From Natrialbaceae archaeon AArc-T1-2 (lineage in GTDB: Archaea; Halobacteriota; Halobacteria; Halobacteriales; Natrialbaceae), in contig NZ_CP127174.1 of assembly GCF_030273315.1 (NCBI RefSeq), positions 2,294,001-2,358,000 on the forward strand: a stretch of 64,000 bases of DNA, read 5' to 3'. Below the pieces are notes generated by a model. The model ran no database searches. It saw only the letters and a program-made list of their open reading frames with translations, and had not been told where the DNA came from. This document shows positions 15,911-24,993 of this stretch, piece after piece. Position numbers and translations under genes: made by a program. The number at the start of each line of letters is the position of its first letter. The stretch's first letter is position 1.

Positions 15911-18742
15911 ATGTCAGGACTTTCGGACGCTCACGACAAGCTGTTTCGGTTGTACGAACACTACGTCGGCGAGCCCGACTCCGCGAAAGACGTCTACGGC
16001 TACTGGCTGTTCATCGTCGGCTACGTCGTCGGAGCGGCGGGCGTGTTCACGTTCGTCGTCGGCTACGCCGCCGAGGTCGATTCGTTCTTTCACATCAGGG
16101 TCTCCGCCGTCACGGCAGCGGCAGGGCTGTCGATCGGACTGTTCGGGATCGTCCTCATGTTGCCGGTACGTCGACGCGGCATCCAGGCGGGCGTCGTCGG
16201 CCTCCTCGTCGCGCTCGTCGGCGTCGGCTCGTTCGGCGTCGTCTATCCCAGCGACTGGCGAGGCCACGGCGCGGACTACAGCGTGGAGGTGATCATGATC
16301 TACACGACCGGTCTCGTGATCATCGCGGGCGTCACCGCGCTCGTGCCCGTCGTGACCGGCCGAAAGGGGATGTTCGTCGAGGAAGAAGGCGTCACGGACG
16401 ATCCGCCGATCCTCACGGGCGACGCCCTCGAGGGCGCCCAGTTCGCGGTCTTTCGTGACGAGAACGGCGACTGGGTCTGGCACGTGCTCCACCTCGAGGC
16501 GCTTGCCCGAAGCGAAGAGCGCGCGATAAACAGGCCGGCGGCCGAGTCGGACATCGACGACGTCAGATCGAAGATCGGAAGCGCCGGTTTGATGGAGATC
16601 ACGACGTCGGCGTTTCGGCTGTACGAAGACGAGACCGGTCGCTGGCGGTGGCTGCTCATGCGAGAGGACGGCAGCGTCGTCGCCGACGCCACACGCGAGT
16701 TCGACGACCGCGACGGCGTCGAGGAGTCGGTGAGCTTTCTCAAGGATCGCGGCCCCGAAGCCGACGTCGTCGACATCGACGGTGCCGCGTTCAACTACTA
16801 CGAGGACGACGGCGAGTGGCGCTGGCGGCTGCTCGACGACGACCGATCGGTGCTCGCGACCGACGAGTCCGGCTATCGAACCCAGGCCGGGGCCGAAGAC
16901 GCCGCGTCCGCGTTCGCCGATCAGTTCGACGAGGCCCGGCTGCTCACCATCTCACACCTCGGCGTCGAACTCCGCGAACGCGGGGAGGGCTGGCACTGGC
17001 GGTTCGTCGACGAACGGGACGACGTCGTCGCCGAGAGCACCGTCACCTTCGAGACGCGTCGGGACGCCGAGGACGCCACCGAGGCGTTGCTGTCCGCTCT
17101 CGGGTCGGCGTCGGTCACGGTCGCCGGCGAGCCGACGTTCGAGCTGTACGAACGCGGCGAGAACTGGCGCTGGCGGCTCGTCGACGCCGGCGAACAGGTG
17201 GTTGCCCGATCCCCGTCCGACCTCGAGTCCGACCGCCACGGTGAACGCCAGATCGACCGGTTCGGCTCGAGCGCCGCCGACGCGGACGTCGTCGAGATCG
17301 ACGGTGCGGAGTACGAGGTGTACCCGGAGATGGGCGAGAAGAGCCGCGCGAGCGGGGATGAAGACGACGAGGGCGACACGCAATGGCGCTGGCGGCTGGT
17401 GACGGACGGTCGCGACGTCGTCGCCGACAGCACGACCCCCCACGCCGATCCGGCGGACGCCCGGGACGCGATCGACCGGATGCGACGCCAGGCGAGCGAG
17501 GCGGACCTCATCGAGTTCGAAAACGCCGCGTTCCAGGTCTACGAGGCCGACGACGGCGAGTGGCGCTGGCGGCTCATCGACGAGGACGGCACCGTCCTCG
17601 CCGACAGCGGCGAGGAACACACCTCGCGAGACGAAGCCGCCCAGGCGATGATGACGCTGAAAGAACAGGCCCCCGACGCCGAACTGCTCGAGATCGATAC
17701 GGCCGCCTTCGAGCTGTTCAGAGACGAGGACGACCGCTGGGGGTGGCGGCTCATCGACGAGGGCGGCAAGCTGGTCGCCGAGGACCCGACCACGCACCCG
17801 ACCCGCGGGGCCGCAAAGCAGGCGATGGACCGGCTGGTCGACCACCTCGAGGCGGACGTGCGAACGATGGAGCGTGCGATCTTCCAGCTCGAAAGCGACG
17901 AAGAAGGCTGGCACTGGCGGTTCGTCCTTCCCACCAACGACACCGTCGCGAGAGGCGAGGGCACGCACCCGACGCGGGACGAACTCCTCGAGAGCCTCGG
18001 TCGCGTCCGCGAGACGGCCGAAAACGGGAGTCGGCACACGATCGGCGACGTGACCGTCCAGCTCTACGGCGACGACGAGTGGCGCTGGCGGCTGCTCGAA
18101 CGCGATCGGTCCGTCGTCGCGGAGTCGGCCGACGCCTACGCCGGCCGGGACGTCACCCTCGACGCCGTCGAACGAGTCACGCGCCACGCCGCGGACGCCC
18201 CAATCTTCACCATCGAGACGGCAGCCATCCGGCTCTCCGATCGCGACGGCTGGGCGTGGGAACTGATCGAAGCCGACCGCGAGACCCTCGGCGTCTGTGG
18301 CGAAACGTACGCCGGCCGCGAGGCTGCAGTCGACGAGATCGATCGAATCCGCCGACTCGCACCCGCAGCCGGCCGGGTCGAGTTCGACGTGGCGTCGTTC
18401 GAGTTGTACGAGAGCGACGACGGGTGGCGCTGGCGGCTCATCGACGCGAACGGGACGACGGTCGCGACGGGCGTCGAACGCTACGCGACGGGCGAGAAGC
18501 TCAGAGACGACCTCGAGAACGTTCGGGAGTTGATCGACCACGCGAGCATCCTCGAGATCGACGGTGCTGCCTTCGAGTTACACGCCACGGACGACGACGG
18601 CTGGATCTGGAAACTGGTGGACGAACACGGCGCGACGATGGCCGAGAGCACCCGGGTATACGAGACCCGGACGGACGCACGGGAAGCGATGAACGACGTC
18701 AAGTCTCACGCACCCGACGGCTGGATCACGTTTACCGAGTGA
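15911..18742 (+). CDS. Membrane protein with 13 tandem YegP-like (DUF1508) repeats
   Basis: The protein has 943 residues. The N-terminal 165 residues hold four hydrophobic segments (WLFIVGYVVGAAGVFTFVVG; AAAGLSIGLFGIVLML; GVVGLLVALVGVGSFGVV; VIMIYTTGLVIIAGVTALVP). From about 175 onward a unit of roughly 57 residues repeats 13 times. Each is built like FELYEDDGEWRWRLIDEDG followed by VVADS and a short helix ending in a DAxxLEID-like linker. The WRWRL core matches the YegP/UPF0339 small-domain family, normally one or two copies per protein. The first and tenth units are most divergent, and the fifth has an acidic insertion. The repeats should sit in the cytoplasm or outside according to topology, which I cannot fix. 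It is flanked by the two CoA enzymes. Function is unknown. Confidence 0.82.
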   Translation: MSGLSDAHDKLFRLYEHYVGEPDSAKDVYGYWLFIVGYVVGAAGVFTFVVGYAAEVDSFFHIRVSAVTAAAGLSIGLFGIVLMLPVRRRGIQAGVVGLLVALVGVGSFGVVYPSDWRGHGADYSVEVIMIYTTGLVIIAGVTALVPVVTGRKGMFVEEEGVTDDPPILTGDALEGAQFAVFRDENGDWVWHVLHLEALARSEERAINRPAAESDIDDVRSKIGSAGLMEITTSAFRLYEDETGRWRWLLMREDGSVVADATREFDDRDGVEESVSFLKDRGPEADVVDIDGAAFNYYEDDGEWRWRLLDDDRSVLATDESGYRTQAGAEDAASAFADQFDEARLLTISHLGVELRERGEGWHWRFVDERDDVVAESTVTFETRRDAEDATEALLSALGSASVTVAGEPTFELYERGENWRWRLVDAGEQVVARSPSDLESDRHGERQIDRFGSSAADADVVEIDGAEYEVYPEMGEKSRASGDEDDEGDTQWRWRLVTDGRDVVADSTTPHADPADARDAIDRMRRQASEADLIEFENAAFQVYEADDGEWRWRLIDEDGTVLADSGEEHTSRDEAAQAMMTLKEQAPDAELLEIDTAAFELFRDEDDRWGWRLIDEGGKLVAEDPTTHPTRGAAKQAMDRLVDHLEADVRTMERAIFQLESDEEGWHWRFVLPTNDTVARGEGTHPTRDELLESLGRVRETAENGSRHTIGDVTVQLYGDDEWRWRLLERDRSVVAESADAYAGRDVTLDAVERVTRHAADAPIFTIETAAIRLSDRDGWAWELIEADRETLGVCGETYAGREAAVDEIDRIRRLAPAAGRVEFDVASFELYESDDGWRWRLIDANGTTVATGVERYATGEKLRDDLENVRELIDHASILEIDGAAFELHATDDDGWIWKLVDEHGATMAESTRVYETRTDAREAMNDVKSHAPDGWITFTE

Positions 18743-18816
18743 CCGCCGTCGGCTCCCGTCGGGGGGTCACTCGAGCGAATCACGAGGTTTTTCCTCGGCC
18801 ACACGGACGATGACTC

Positions 18817-19608
18817 ATGAGCGACCACGAGACCGCCCCGCCAGAGGTCGACCACGAGGACGAGATTCCGGCGGATCATCCCCGGTACACCGACCTGCTC
18901 ACCCGCCACCGGATCGAGGCTGGCGTCGAGAAGGGGATCACCCACCTCCAGGGGATGCACGCCGAGGGACGGGGCAGCGCGTTCGATTACCTGCTCGGCG
19001 AACAGACGCTCCCGACGGCCGATGAGGCGGAACGGGCGGCAGCCGCCCACCTGCTGTTAGCGGACCATCCCGTCCTCTCGATCAACGGCAACGTCGCGGC
19101 GCTCGTCCCCGGGGAGATCGTCATCCTCGCCGAGACCGTTGAGGCCGACCTCGAGATCAACCTCTTCAACCGAACGCCCGAACGGATCGAGGCGATCGCC
19201 GACCACCTCCGCGAGCACGGTGCCGACGCCGGGGAGATCAAGGGCCTCGAGGCGGACGCCCGACTCCCGAACCTCGAGCACGAACGCGCGAAAGTCGACG
19301 CCGACGGCATCTACGCAGCCGACGTCGTGATGGTGCCACTCGAGGACGGCGATCGCGCGGAGGCGCTCGACGAACTGGGCAAAACCGAGATCGTCATCGA
19401 CCTCAACCCACTCTCGCGCTCGCCCCAGGTCGCCGACGTACCGATCGTCGACAACATCGTCCGGGCGGTGCCGAACGTCACCGACCACGCTCGCGAGCTG
19501 GCCGACGCCGATCCGGCCGACCTCGAGGCCGTCGTCGAGTCGTTCGACCCCGACGACGCGCTCGCGGAGGCAGAAGAACGGATCCGACGCGGTGCGGTCG
19601 ACGACTGA
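18817..19608 (+). CDS. 4-phosphopantoate-beta-alanine ligase (phosphopantothenate synthetase)
   Basis: The protein has 263 residues. IPADHPRYTDLLTRHRIEAG then VEKGITHLQGMHAEGRGSAF is the conserved start of the archaeal phosphopantothenate synthetase family. LLLADHPVLSINGNVAALVP, INLFNRTPERIEAIADHLRE and a late IVDNIVRAVPNVTDHAREL follow. It joins 4-phosphopantoate with beta-alanine using ATP, the second archaeal-specific step of CoA synthesis, after pantoate kinase (14750). Same orientation and closeness suggest coordinated expression despite the membrane protein between them. The 3' end reads TGATACGG, the same eight bases that begin the palindromic repeats elsewhere in the window, but no full repeat follows. 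Confidence 0.9.
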   Translation: MSDHETAPPEVDHEDEIPADHPRYTDLLTRHRIEAGVEKGITHLQGMHAEGRGSAFDYLLGEQTLPTADEAERAAAAHLLLADHPVLSINGNVAALVPGEIVILAETVEADLEINLFNRTPERIEAIADHLREHGADAGEIKGLEADARLPNLEHERAKVDADGIYAADVVMVPLEDGDRAEALDELGKTEIVIDLNPLSRSPQVADVPIVDNIVRAVPNVTDHARELADADPADLEAVVESFDPDDALAEAEERIRRGAVDD

Positions 19609-19622
19609 TACGGGGAACCCGG

Positions 19623-20777
19623 TCAGGGCTCGGACTCGAGCAGATCGACCTGTGCGAGGGCGGTCTCCAGTCGGGTCCACGTCTCGCGGTCGTGCCACCC
19701 CCAGCCGTGTTTTCTGACCGCCTCCGTCGAGCCGAACCTCGCGACCGCACGGTCGAAGACGCGTTCGATCCACGCCGCGGCGGCGTCCGTTCGCGCCGCG
19801 ACGCACTCGATGGCGTCGGCCGGCGACTGGGTGGCGACGGTCCAGCCTTCGACCGTTCCGCCGACGATCGCCCGGAGGAGCCGACGGCGGTTCGGTACCG
19901 CGTCCTCGCGCGTGACGAGCGCCGGGCCGTAGACCGGGAACCGGTCGGCGACGTGGACGACGTCGACGGTCGCGCCCGCCTCTTCGAGCCGGAGCGGATC
20001 GAAGAACATGCCCGTGACGGCGTCGACCGACTCCGATTCGAGCGCCGCGAGTTCCTCGCCCGCCAGGTCGACGCACTCGACGTCCTCGAGAACGCCCGCC
20101 TGCGTGAGAAAGAGCCGACCGAGCAGGCTGGTCTCCGAGGCGGCCGGCATGCCGACGCGACGACCCTCGAGTTGACCGACGCGCTCGAACGCGTCGCCGA
20201 ACGTCTCCCGCGTCGTGTAGCTCCCGGCCGTCATCGCAGCATAAATCGGGAGCTGGAGACCGTTTGGCTGCCAGTTGAGCCCGATCGTGACGTCGACAGT
20301 GGAGTCGTCGGAATCGCCATCGTCGACTCCCAGATCGTCGACTTCTCGCTCGTCGCCCTCGCGTCCGTTTTCGCTGTCGTCTGCATCGCCACAGAGCCGC
20401 CGTCCCTGGGCGAGTAATCGCTCGGCGTGTCCGTCGTGGACCCGGCGGACCACCTCCTGCCGGTCTCCCGATTCCGACGCGTGCCAGGCGGTGGGCGGCC
20501 GGCCGGGCGTCTCGGTCCGGACGGTCGTCTCGACCACCAGATTTCTCTCGTCCAGGGTGTCGAGCGCGTCCCCGACCCGACTCCGGTTGAGCCCCGTCCC
20601 GATCTGGACGACCGTCTCAGTCGGCGGATCGGCGTCCGGATACTGTTCCGAACGCAAGACCAGGAACGCCAGCACCCGGGCGGGCTCGTCGCCGAGTCCC
20701 GCGGCGAGGCGATCGACGAACGGCCGATCGGCCTCGGACAGCACCGGGGAACTCCCTGGTATCCATAGGAAAGCCAC
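19623..20777 (-). CDS. HTH domain fused to THI5/NMT1-like ligand-binding domain
   Basis: The protein has about 384 residues from GTG at 20777 (MAFLWIPGSSPVLSEADRPF); sequence further upstream in frame looks non-coding. Residues about 20-115 form a winged helix (RVLAFLVLRSEQYPDADPPT; VQIGTGLNRSRVGDALDTLDE). After an acidic linker of about 45 residues comes VTIGLNWQPNGLQLPIYAAM and GRRVGMPAASETSLLGRLFL, then ECVDLAGEELAALESESVDAVTG, the pattern of THI5/NMT1 substrate-binding proteins for thiamine-precursor-like molecules. There is no signal peptide, so it should be cytoplasmic, a ligand-sensing transcription regulator. The ligand is unknown. It converges with the phosphopantothenate synthetase gene. 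Confidence 0.7.
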   Translation of the reverse strand: MAFLWIPGSSPVLSEADRPFVDRLAAGLGDEPARVLAFLVLRSEQYPDADPPTETVVQIGTGLNRSRVGDALDTLDERNLVVETTVRTETPGRPPTAWHASESGDRQEVVRRVHDGHAERLLAQGRRLCGDADDSENGREGDEREVDDLGVDDGDSDDSTVDVTIGLNWQPNGLQLPIYAAMTAGSYTTRETFGDAFERVGQLEGRRVGMPAASETSLLGRLFLTQAGVLEDVECVDLAGEELAALESESVDAVTGMFFDPLRLEEAGATVDVVHVADRFPVYGPALVTREDAVPNRRRLLRAIVGGTVEGWTVATQSPADAIECVAARTDAAAAWIERVFDRAVARFGSTEAVRKHGWGWHDRETWTRLETALAQVDLLESEP

Positions 20778-20928
20778 GTCGTGATCGATAAAAAGCGTGG
20801 GGTGATACTGTCGGACGGAAGTACGTGAACGAAAGAGACGGATATCCAGACTGTCGACGAAACAGAGGGCGCGAAGAACGGGACCGCTGTCCCGTGATGA
20901 GCGCCCGGACACTGAAAAACCGCGGTCA

Positions 20929-20971
20929 ATACTGGCGGGCGAAAATCTCACAGATTTTCGCCCGACAGTAT
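20929..20971. terminator. Long near-perfect hairpin after the APC-USP gene
   Basis: Arms of 20 bases (ATACTGGCGGGCGAAAATCT and, on the other strand, ATACTGTCGGGCGAAAATCT) are separated by three bases, with only one mismatch. The element lies 13 bases beyond the APC transporter stop on the minus strand, before the HTH-THI5 gene. A terminator, or an RNA-stabilising 3' end, is the simplest reading. Confidence 0.7.
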
Positions 20972-20984
20972 GAGATGAGCAGGA

Positions 20985-23273
20985 CTACTCGCGTCGGAAC
21001 AGCCGTTCCCAGAGCGTCCGCTCGGTCGGTCGCTCGGTCAGCAACACCGAACAGTCGACCTCGTCGACGACGTCGAACACGAGTGAACGCTTGACGAGTC
21101 GTGAGAGCAGCCCGCGTTCGGTCGCCCCGATCACGACCAGCGTCCGGTCGTCGGCTTCGCGGGCGATCGCTCCCTCGACGTCGCCGGTGGTGTCCACGGT
21201 CAGGTCGGCGTCGGCGAGGTCGTGGTCGTCGGCCCACTCCGCGAGGAACGTCTCGCCGGCCGCCTGCTCGTGCTCGTCGTCGACGACGTGGAGCAGGCGG
21301 ACGTCGGCGCCGACCGCCGACTGCAGCGACCGGACGACCTCCGCGCCCAGATCCGAGTCCGGACCGCCGGCGGTCGGCAACAGGATGCGGGAGGCGTCGA
21401 AGTCCCGGTCTCGCAAGACGAGGAAATCACAGGGCAAGTCCATCGCGAGCTCGTCGAGCGGGCGCTCGGCACGTCCCGCGCTCCACGGTCGGTCCTCGCC
21501 CCAGCCCATCACGACGGTGTCGGCGTCGTACCGACGGGCGGCGTCGAAGACCTCCTCGAAGGAGCGATGCGAGAGGATCGTGGTGGTCTCGATCTCGACG
21601 CCACGATCTGTGACGCGTTCGCGTGCCTGCTCGAGGAGCCGTTCGGATTCGGCGTCGATGGCTCCGGCGGCCTTGGCCCGCTCGAGGGCGGTCTGGTCGG
21701 GGACCTCGACGATGTGGACGGCGTGGACCACGCCGTCGCGTTCGTCCGCGAGCGTGCTCGCGACGTCGATCAACGCCCCCTCAGTGCGGGGGTTCGCGAC
21801 CGGGACCATGATCCGGTCGGGGCCGCCCTGCTCCGGGCTGGCGACCTCGACGGCCGAGACGGCGGCGTCGGGCATCGCTTCGGTGCGCTCTAAGACGTAC
21901 CGGCTCAAGACGCCCGAATCGGTCGTGGTCTGACGGCCGTATAGCCCGTACCAGAGCAACGAGCCGACGACGAACGCGAAGCTCAACAGGATGACGTGTG
22001 GCTCCATGAACGCGATCAACCCGATCGACAGGGTCGCCCCGAGGATCGGCGTGATCGGATACAGCGGCACCCGGAAGTCGGGATCGTACTCGGGCACGTC
22101 GGCCTCTCTGAAGACGATCAACGCGGCGTTCATCAGCGCGTAGACGATCAGGTGGAGGATGCTCGCGGCCGTCGCCAGCACCTCGAGATCCTGTCCCAGA
22201 GCGACGATGAAGGCGATGATGAGTCCGCCGGTGAGTGCGATCGACCGATACGGCGTTGCGAAGCTGGGGTGGATCTCGTTGAGCCAGTCGGTGACGATTC
22301 GATCCCGACCCATCGCGAAGTTGATCCGGGCCGACGAGAGGATCGAGGCGTTCGCGCTCGAGGCCGTTGCGAGCAACGCCGCAAAGGAGATGGCACCAAC
22401 GCCGATCACCTCGAGGACGGGCAGTCCGGCGAACGTACGCTCGGCGACCTGGGAGACGGGCGTCTCGTCGTCGAGGATGTCCCAGGGAACGATTCCGACC
22501 ATCAACCCGACGAGGATGGCGTAGATGACCGTGACGATGGCGACGCTGCCGATCACGGCGAGCGGCAAGTTCCGCCCAGGGTTTTTCAGCTCCTCTGCGA
22601 CGGTGGCGATCTTTGCGTAACCCAGAAAGGAGACGAACACGAGCGCCGTCGCGGGAAGAACGGCGCCGTAGCCGTCTTCCGTGGGAGCGAAACCGTCGGT
22701 AGTCAGCGTCCCCCAGTCGAAGTGCAACAGTCCCGACGCGGCGAAGACGGTGAGGATACCGAGTAACAGCAACACGATGACGGTCTGGATGCCGCCGGTC
22801 TCTTTGGCGCCGATGTAATTGACTCCGACGAAGATGACGCCGGCAATCAACGCCCCGAGTTGAATGTCCGTCACCACGAACAGCCAGAGTTCGAGCGTCG
22901 GGAGTGCGAAGGCCGTCCCCTCGAGCATACCGACGAGGTAGCCACCGAAGCCGATGCAGTAGAACGCGGATGCGAAAGCCAGTCCCATCCAGTCGCCGAG
23001 TCCGGAGATCGAGCCGAACGCCGGCCCGAGCGCGCGGTTGATGTAGTAGTAGCCGCCGCCGGCTTTCGGCATCGCGGTCCCGAGTTCGCTGACCGCCAAG
23101 GCGTTGATCATGGCGATCAGCCCACCGATGAGAAACGAGACGACGACGATCGGTCCCGCCTCCTGGGCCGCGACGCCCGGCAACACGAAGATACCCGCGC
23201 CGATCATCGTCCCGATACCGATCGTCAACGCCGAGAGCAGTCCGAGGTCTTTCGCGAGTTCCTCCTCGCTCAT
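20985..23273 (-). CDS. APC-family amino acid transporter with two C-terminal UspA domains
   Basis: The protein has 762 residues. The first 440 residues have about 12 hydrophobic segments. The opening LLSALTIGIGTMIGAGIFVL followed by PGVAAQEAG is the APC superfamily's unwound first helix, which binds the amine/carboxylate of the substrate. Two universal-stress-protein domains follow: about 475-610 (DRIMVPVANPRTEGALIDVA) and about 620-755 (SRILLPTAGGPDSDLGAEVV; ending LVVIGATERGLLSRLVKRS). This fusion is common in haloarchaea and probably couples uptake to nucleotide or stress sensing. It is a cytoplasmic-membrane importer of an undetermined amino acid. It stands alone, with a long upstream gap and the 20-base-arm hairpin after its stop. 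Confidence 0.88.
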   Translation of the reverse strand: MSEEELAKDLGLLSALTIGIGTMIGAGIFVLPGVAAQEAGPIVVVSFLIGGLIAMINALAVSELGTAMPKAGGGYYYINRALGPAFGSISGLGDWMGLAFASAFYCIGFGGYLVGMLEGTAFALPTLELWLFVVTDIQLGALIAGVIFVGVNYIGAKETGGIQTVIVLLLLGILTVFAASGLLHFDWGTLTTDGFAPTEDGYGAVLPATALVFVSFLGYAKIATVAEELKNPGRNLPLAVIGSVAIVTVIYAILVGLMVGIVPWDILDDETPVSQVAERTFAGLPVLEVIGVGAISFAALLATASSANASILSSARINFAMGRDRIVTDWLNEIHPSFATPYRSIALTGGLIIAFIVALGQDLEVLATAASILHLIVYALMNAALIVFREADVPEYDPDFRVPLYPITPILGATLSIGLIAFMEPHVILLSFAFVVGSLLWYGLYGRQTTTDSGVLSRYVLERTEAMPDAAVSAVEVASPEQGGPDRIMVPVANPRTEGALIDVASTLADERDGVVHAVHIVEVPDQTALERAKAAGAIDAESERLLEQARERVTDRGVEIETTTILSHRSFEEVFDAARRYDADTVVMGWGEDRPWSAGRAERPLDELAMDLPCDFLVLRDRDFDASRILLPTAGGPDSDLGAEVVRSLQSAVGADVRLLHVVDDEHEQAAGETFLAEWADDHDLADADLTVDTTGDVEGAIAREADDRTLVVIGATERGLLSRLVKRSLVFDVVDEVDCSVLLTERPTERTLWERLFRRE

Positions 23274-23615
23274 CGACGCTCACCTCGCCACGGCGTCGGA
23301 CAGCCGCTTGGGAGAGTCCACCTCGAGCGTCCGCGATCGATACGCGTCGTCGGTGGATGATGATATCGGACAGTCATACGAATCCGAACGGTCTCGATCG
23401 AACGGTGTCGTCGAACGCGACCGTTGCCACTCGAGCGACGATTGGAGCCGGTTTCATAGCCGAATCGTTCTGTCCAGCGGTCTTAATAGTTCTGAGATAG
23501 CTCCGCCCGACCGTCGTTTTACGGGCCATTTTTCCGAGAAGGTGTGAACGGACGTCCAACCCAGTGGCAGAACTCACAGACATTGTAAATATAATGGTCT
23601 TGGTGCTGGTGCGAG
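23274..23615. other. Gene-free stretch between APC gene and pcm
   Basis: I see no convincing gene. A short minus-strand frame beginning MARKTTVGRSYLRTIKTAG (start near 23530) has no family features. AT-rich boxes occur at about 23481-23488 (CTTAATAG) and 23585-23594 (GTAAATATAA), the first of which may belong to the APC gene. Confidence 0.4.
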
Positions 23616-24278
23616 CTACCCCCGCATCCGGACGAACCGGACCGCGCCGTGGTCGGTTCGCTCGAGCGTCCCGTCCTCGCGTTTGCGGGCGTGGACGAGC
23701 GTCTGCTGAACCCTCCCGACCGGCGCGAGCAGTCGCCCGCCGGTCCGGACCTGGTCGACGACGGGGTCGGGGAGGTCGGCCGTCGCACAGGTGACGTAGG
23801 CGGCGTCGTAGGGTGCGTGTTCGGCCCACCCCTCGCGACCGTCTCCGATCCGCACCGAGACGTCCTCGTATCCGAGCTCCGCGAGCCGGTCGCGTGCCCC
23901 CTCGGCGAGTTCCTCGCCGTACTCGACGGTGTAGACGTGGTCCGGACCGACGAGTTCGGCCGTCACCGCGGCGTGGTAGCCACAGCCGGTGCCGACCTCG
24001 AGGACGTCCTCGCCGGGCTCGAGCGCGAGCAGCTCGGCCATGACGGCGACCATGTGCGGCGCGCTGATCGTCTGGCCGTCGCCGATCGGCAGCGGCCGAT
24101 CCGCGTAGGCGCTATCTCGGCGCTCGTCGGGGACGAACGCGTGTCGTGGGACGGCGGCCATCGCCTCGAGCACGCGCTCGTCGTCGACGCGCCGCTCGAG
24201 GCCGGCGACCAGCCGCTCGCGGGCGCGCTCGAGGTCGACCTCGGGGTCGGGGTCGGGTCCGGGTCCGGGAACGGGCAT
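23616..24278 (-). CDS. pcm: Protein-L-isoaspartate O-methyltransferase
   Basis: The protein has 220 residues from MPVPGPGPDPDPEVDLERAR. The enzyme methylates isoaspartyl residues in damaged proteins with S-adenosylmethionine, starting their repair. RHAFVPDERRDSAYADRPLP then IGDGQTISAPHMVAVMAELL is the substrate-binding region typical of PIMT. DVLEVGTGCGYHAAVTAELV (near 95) is the SAM-binding motif, and YDAAYVTCATADLPDPVVDQ then VRTGGRLLAPVG completes the fold. The proline/glycine-rich N-terminal run is unusual but acceptable for a haloarchaeal PIMT. A longer start at 24362 would overlap the next gene and is not needed. It follows the zinc protein gene at 24286 with 7 bases between them, so the two probably share a message. 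Confidence 0.9.
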   Translation of the reverse strand: MPVPGPGPDPDPEVDLERARERLVAGLERRVDDERVLEAMAAVPRHAFVPDERRDSAYADRPLPIGDGQTISAPHMVAVMAELLALEPGEDVLEVGTGCGYHAAVTAELVGPDHVYTVEYGEELAEGARDRLAELGYEDVSVRIGDGREGWAEHAPYDAAYVTCATADLPDPVVDQVRTGGRLLAPVGRVQQTLVHARKREDGTLERTDHGAVRFVRMRG

Positions 24279-24285
24279 GGGACCA

Positions 24286-24936
24286 CTACCAGGCGGACCA
24301 GGCGGAGGTCTGCTGGTCGTAGGCGTAGACCCGTTTCGCGTCCTTCGCGAGGACGGCGTCACCCTCGAGTTCGTACCGGTCGCGATCGTAACCGGCCGCG
24401 TCGTCGCGGACGACGACGGCGTCGATCTCGAACTCGTCGTCGCCGAACGCCTCGACCGATCCGACCTCGAACTCGTCGTCGCCGGGGACGTACACCGTCG
24501 TGCTCCGGCTGTCCTCTCGCGAGCCGTCCTGTGGGTGGATCGTCACGTTGACGCCGACGTTGTCGACCTCGCGGCTCCAGACGGTGACGACGTCGTCTGC
24601 GGTGGCCTCCTCGACGCGTTTCTCGTCGCCGACCTGGACGCTCGTCACTCGAACGGTCGCGAGCATCTCCTCGGTCTCGACGATGAACTCGTCGCCGACC
24701 GCGATCGTCTCGCCTTCGGGCGTCGTCACGTTCGCGGTCACGGACTCCCCGTCCTGGGAGATGACGACGTCGACGGTCACCTCGCGTTCGGGTTCGGGCT
24801 GTACCTTGTGGACGTGGCCACACTCGCTACAGCGGACCGTCACCGCGCCGCCGGTCGAGAGAACCTCGTGGACCGTCTCGAGCTCCGGCGAACAGGCCGG
24901 ACAGGGCGTCGGAATGCGGTCCTGTGTCTCGTTCAT
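24286..24936 (-). CDS. HVO_0476-type zinc-finger protein
   Basis: The protein has 216 residues. The N-terminus holds a four-cysteine zinc ribbon, CPACSPELE then VRCSECGHVHKV (near 12-42). The remaining 170 residues are beta-rich with repeated acidic loops (VDVVISQDGESVTANVTTPE; VYVPGDDEFEVGSVEAFGDD). It matches the conserved haloarchaeal family I know as HVO_0476, usually found beside pcm as here. Its role is not established; zinc ribbon plus beta barrels suggest nucleic acid or protein binding. It is upstream of pcm on the same strand with only 7 bases between. Confidence 0.8.
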   Translation of the reverse strand: MNETQDRIPTPCPACSPELETVHEVLSTGGAVTVRCSECGHVHKVQPEPEREVTVDVVISQDGESVTANVTTPEGETIAVGDEFIVETEEMLATVRVTSVQVGDEKRVEEATADDVVTVWSREVDNVGVNVTIHPQDGSREDSRSTTVYVPGDDEFEVGSVEAFGDDEFEIDAVVVRDDAAGYDRDRYELEGDAVLAKDAKRVYAYDQQTSAWSAW

Positions 24937-24993
24937 ACCGTCTCGTACACGCCGTGACCGTAAAAGACGATTGGACCGCTCCGGCCACCGCTG

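Noticed and set aside
16952-18541. Long minus-strand open frame antisense to the YegP-repeat gene
   Set aside because: High-GC genomes give long antisense frames. The plus strand encodes clear repeated domains, and the minus product has no family features.
23390-23530. Short minus-strand gene starting MARKTTVGRSYL
   Set aside because: It has no recognisable family, weak composition and no promoter at the right distance. It is left as gene-free DNA.
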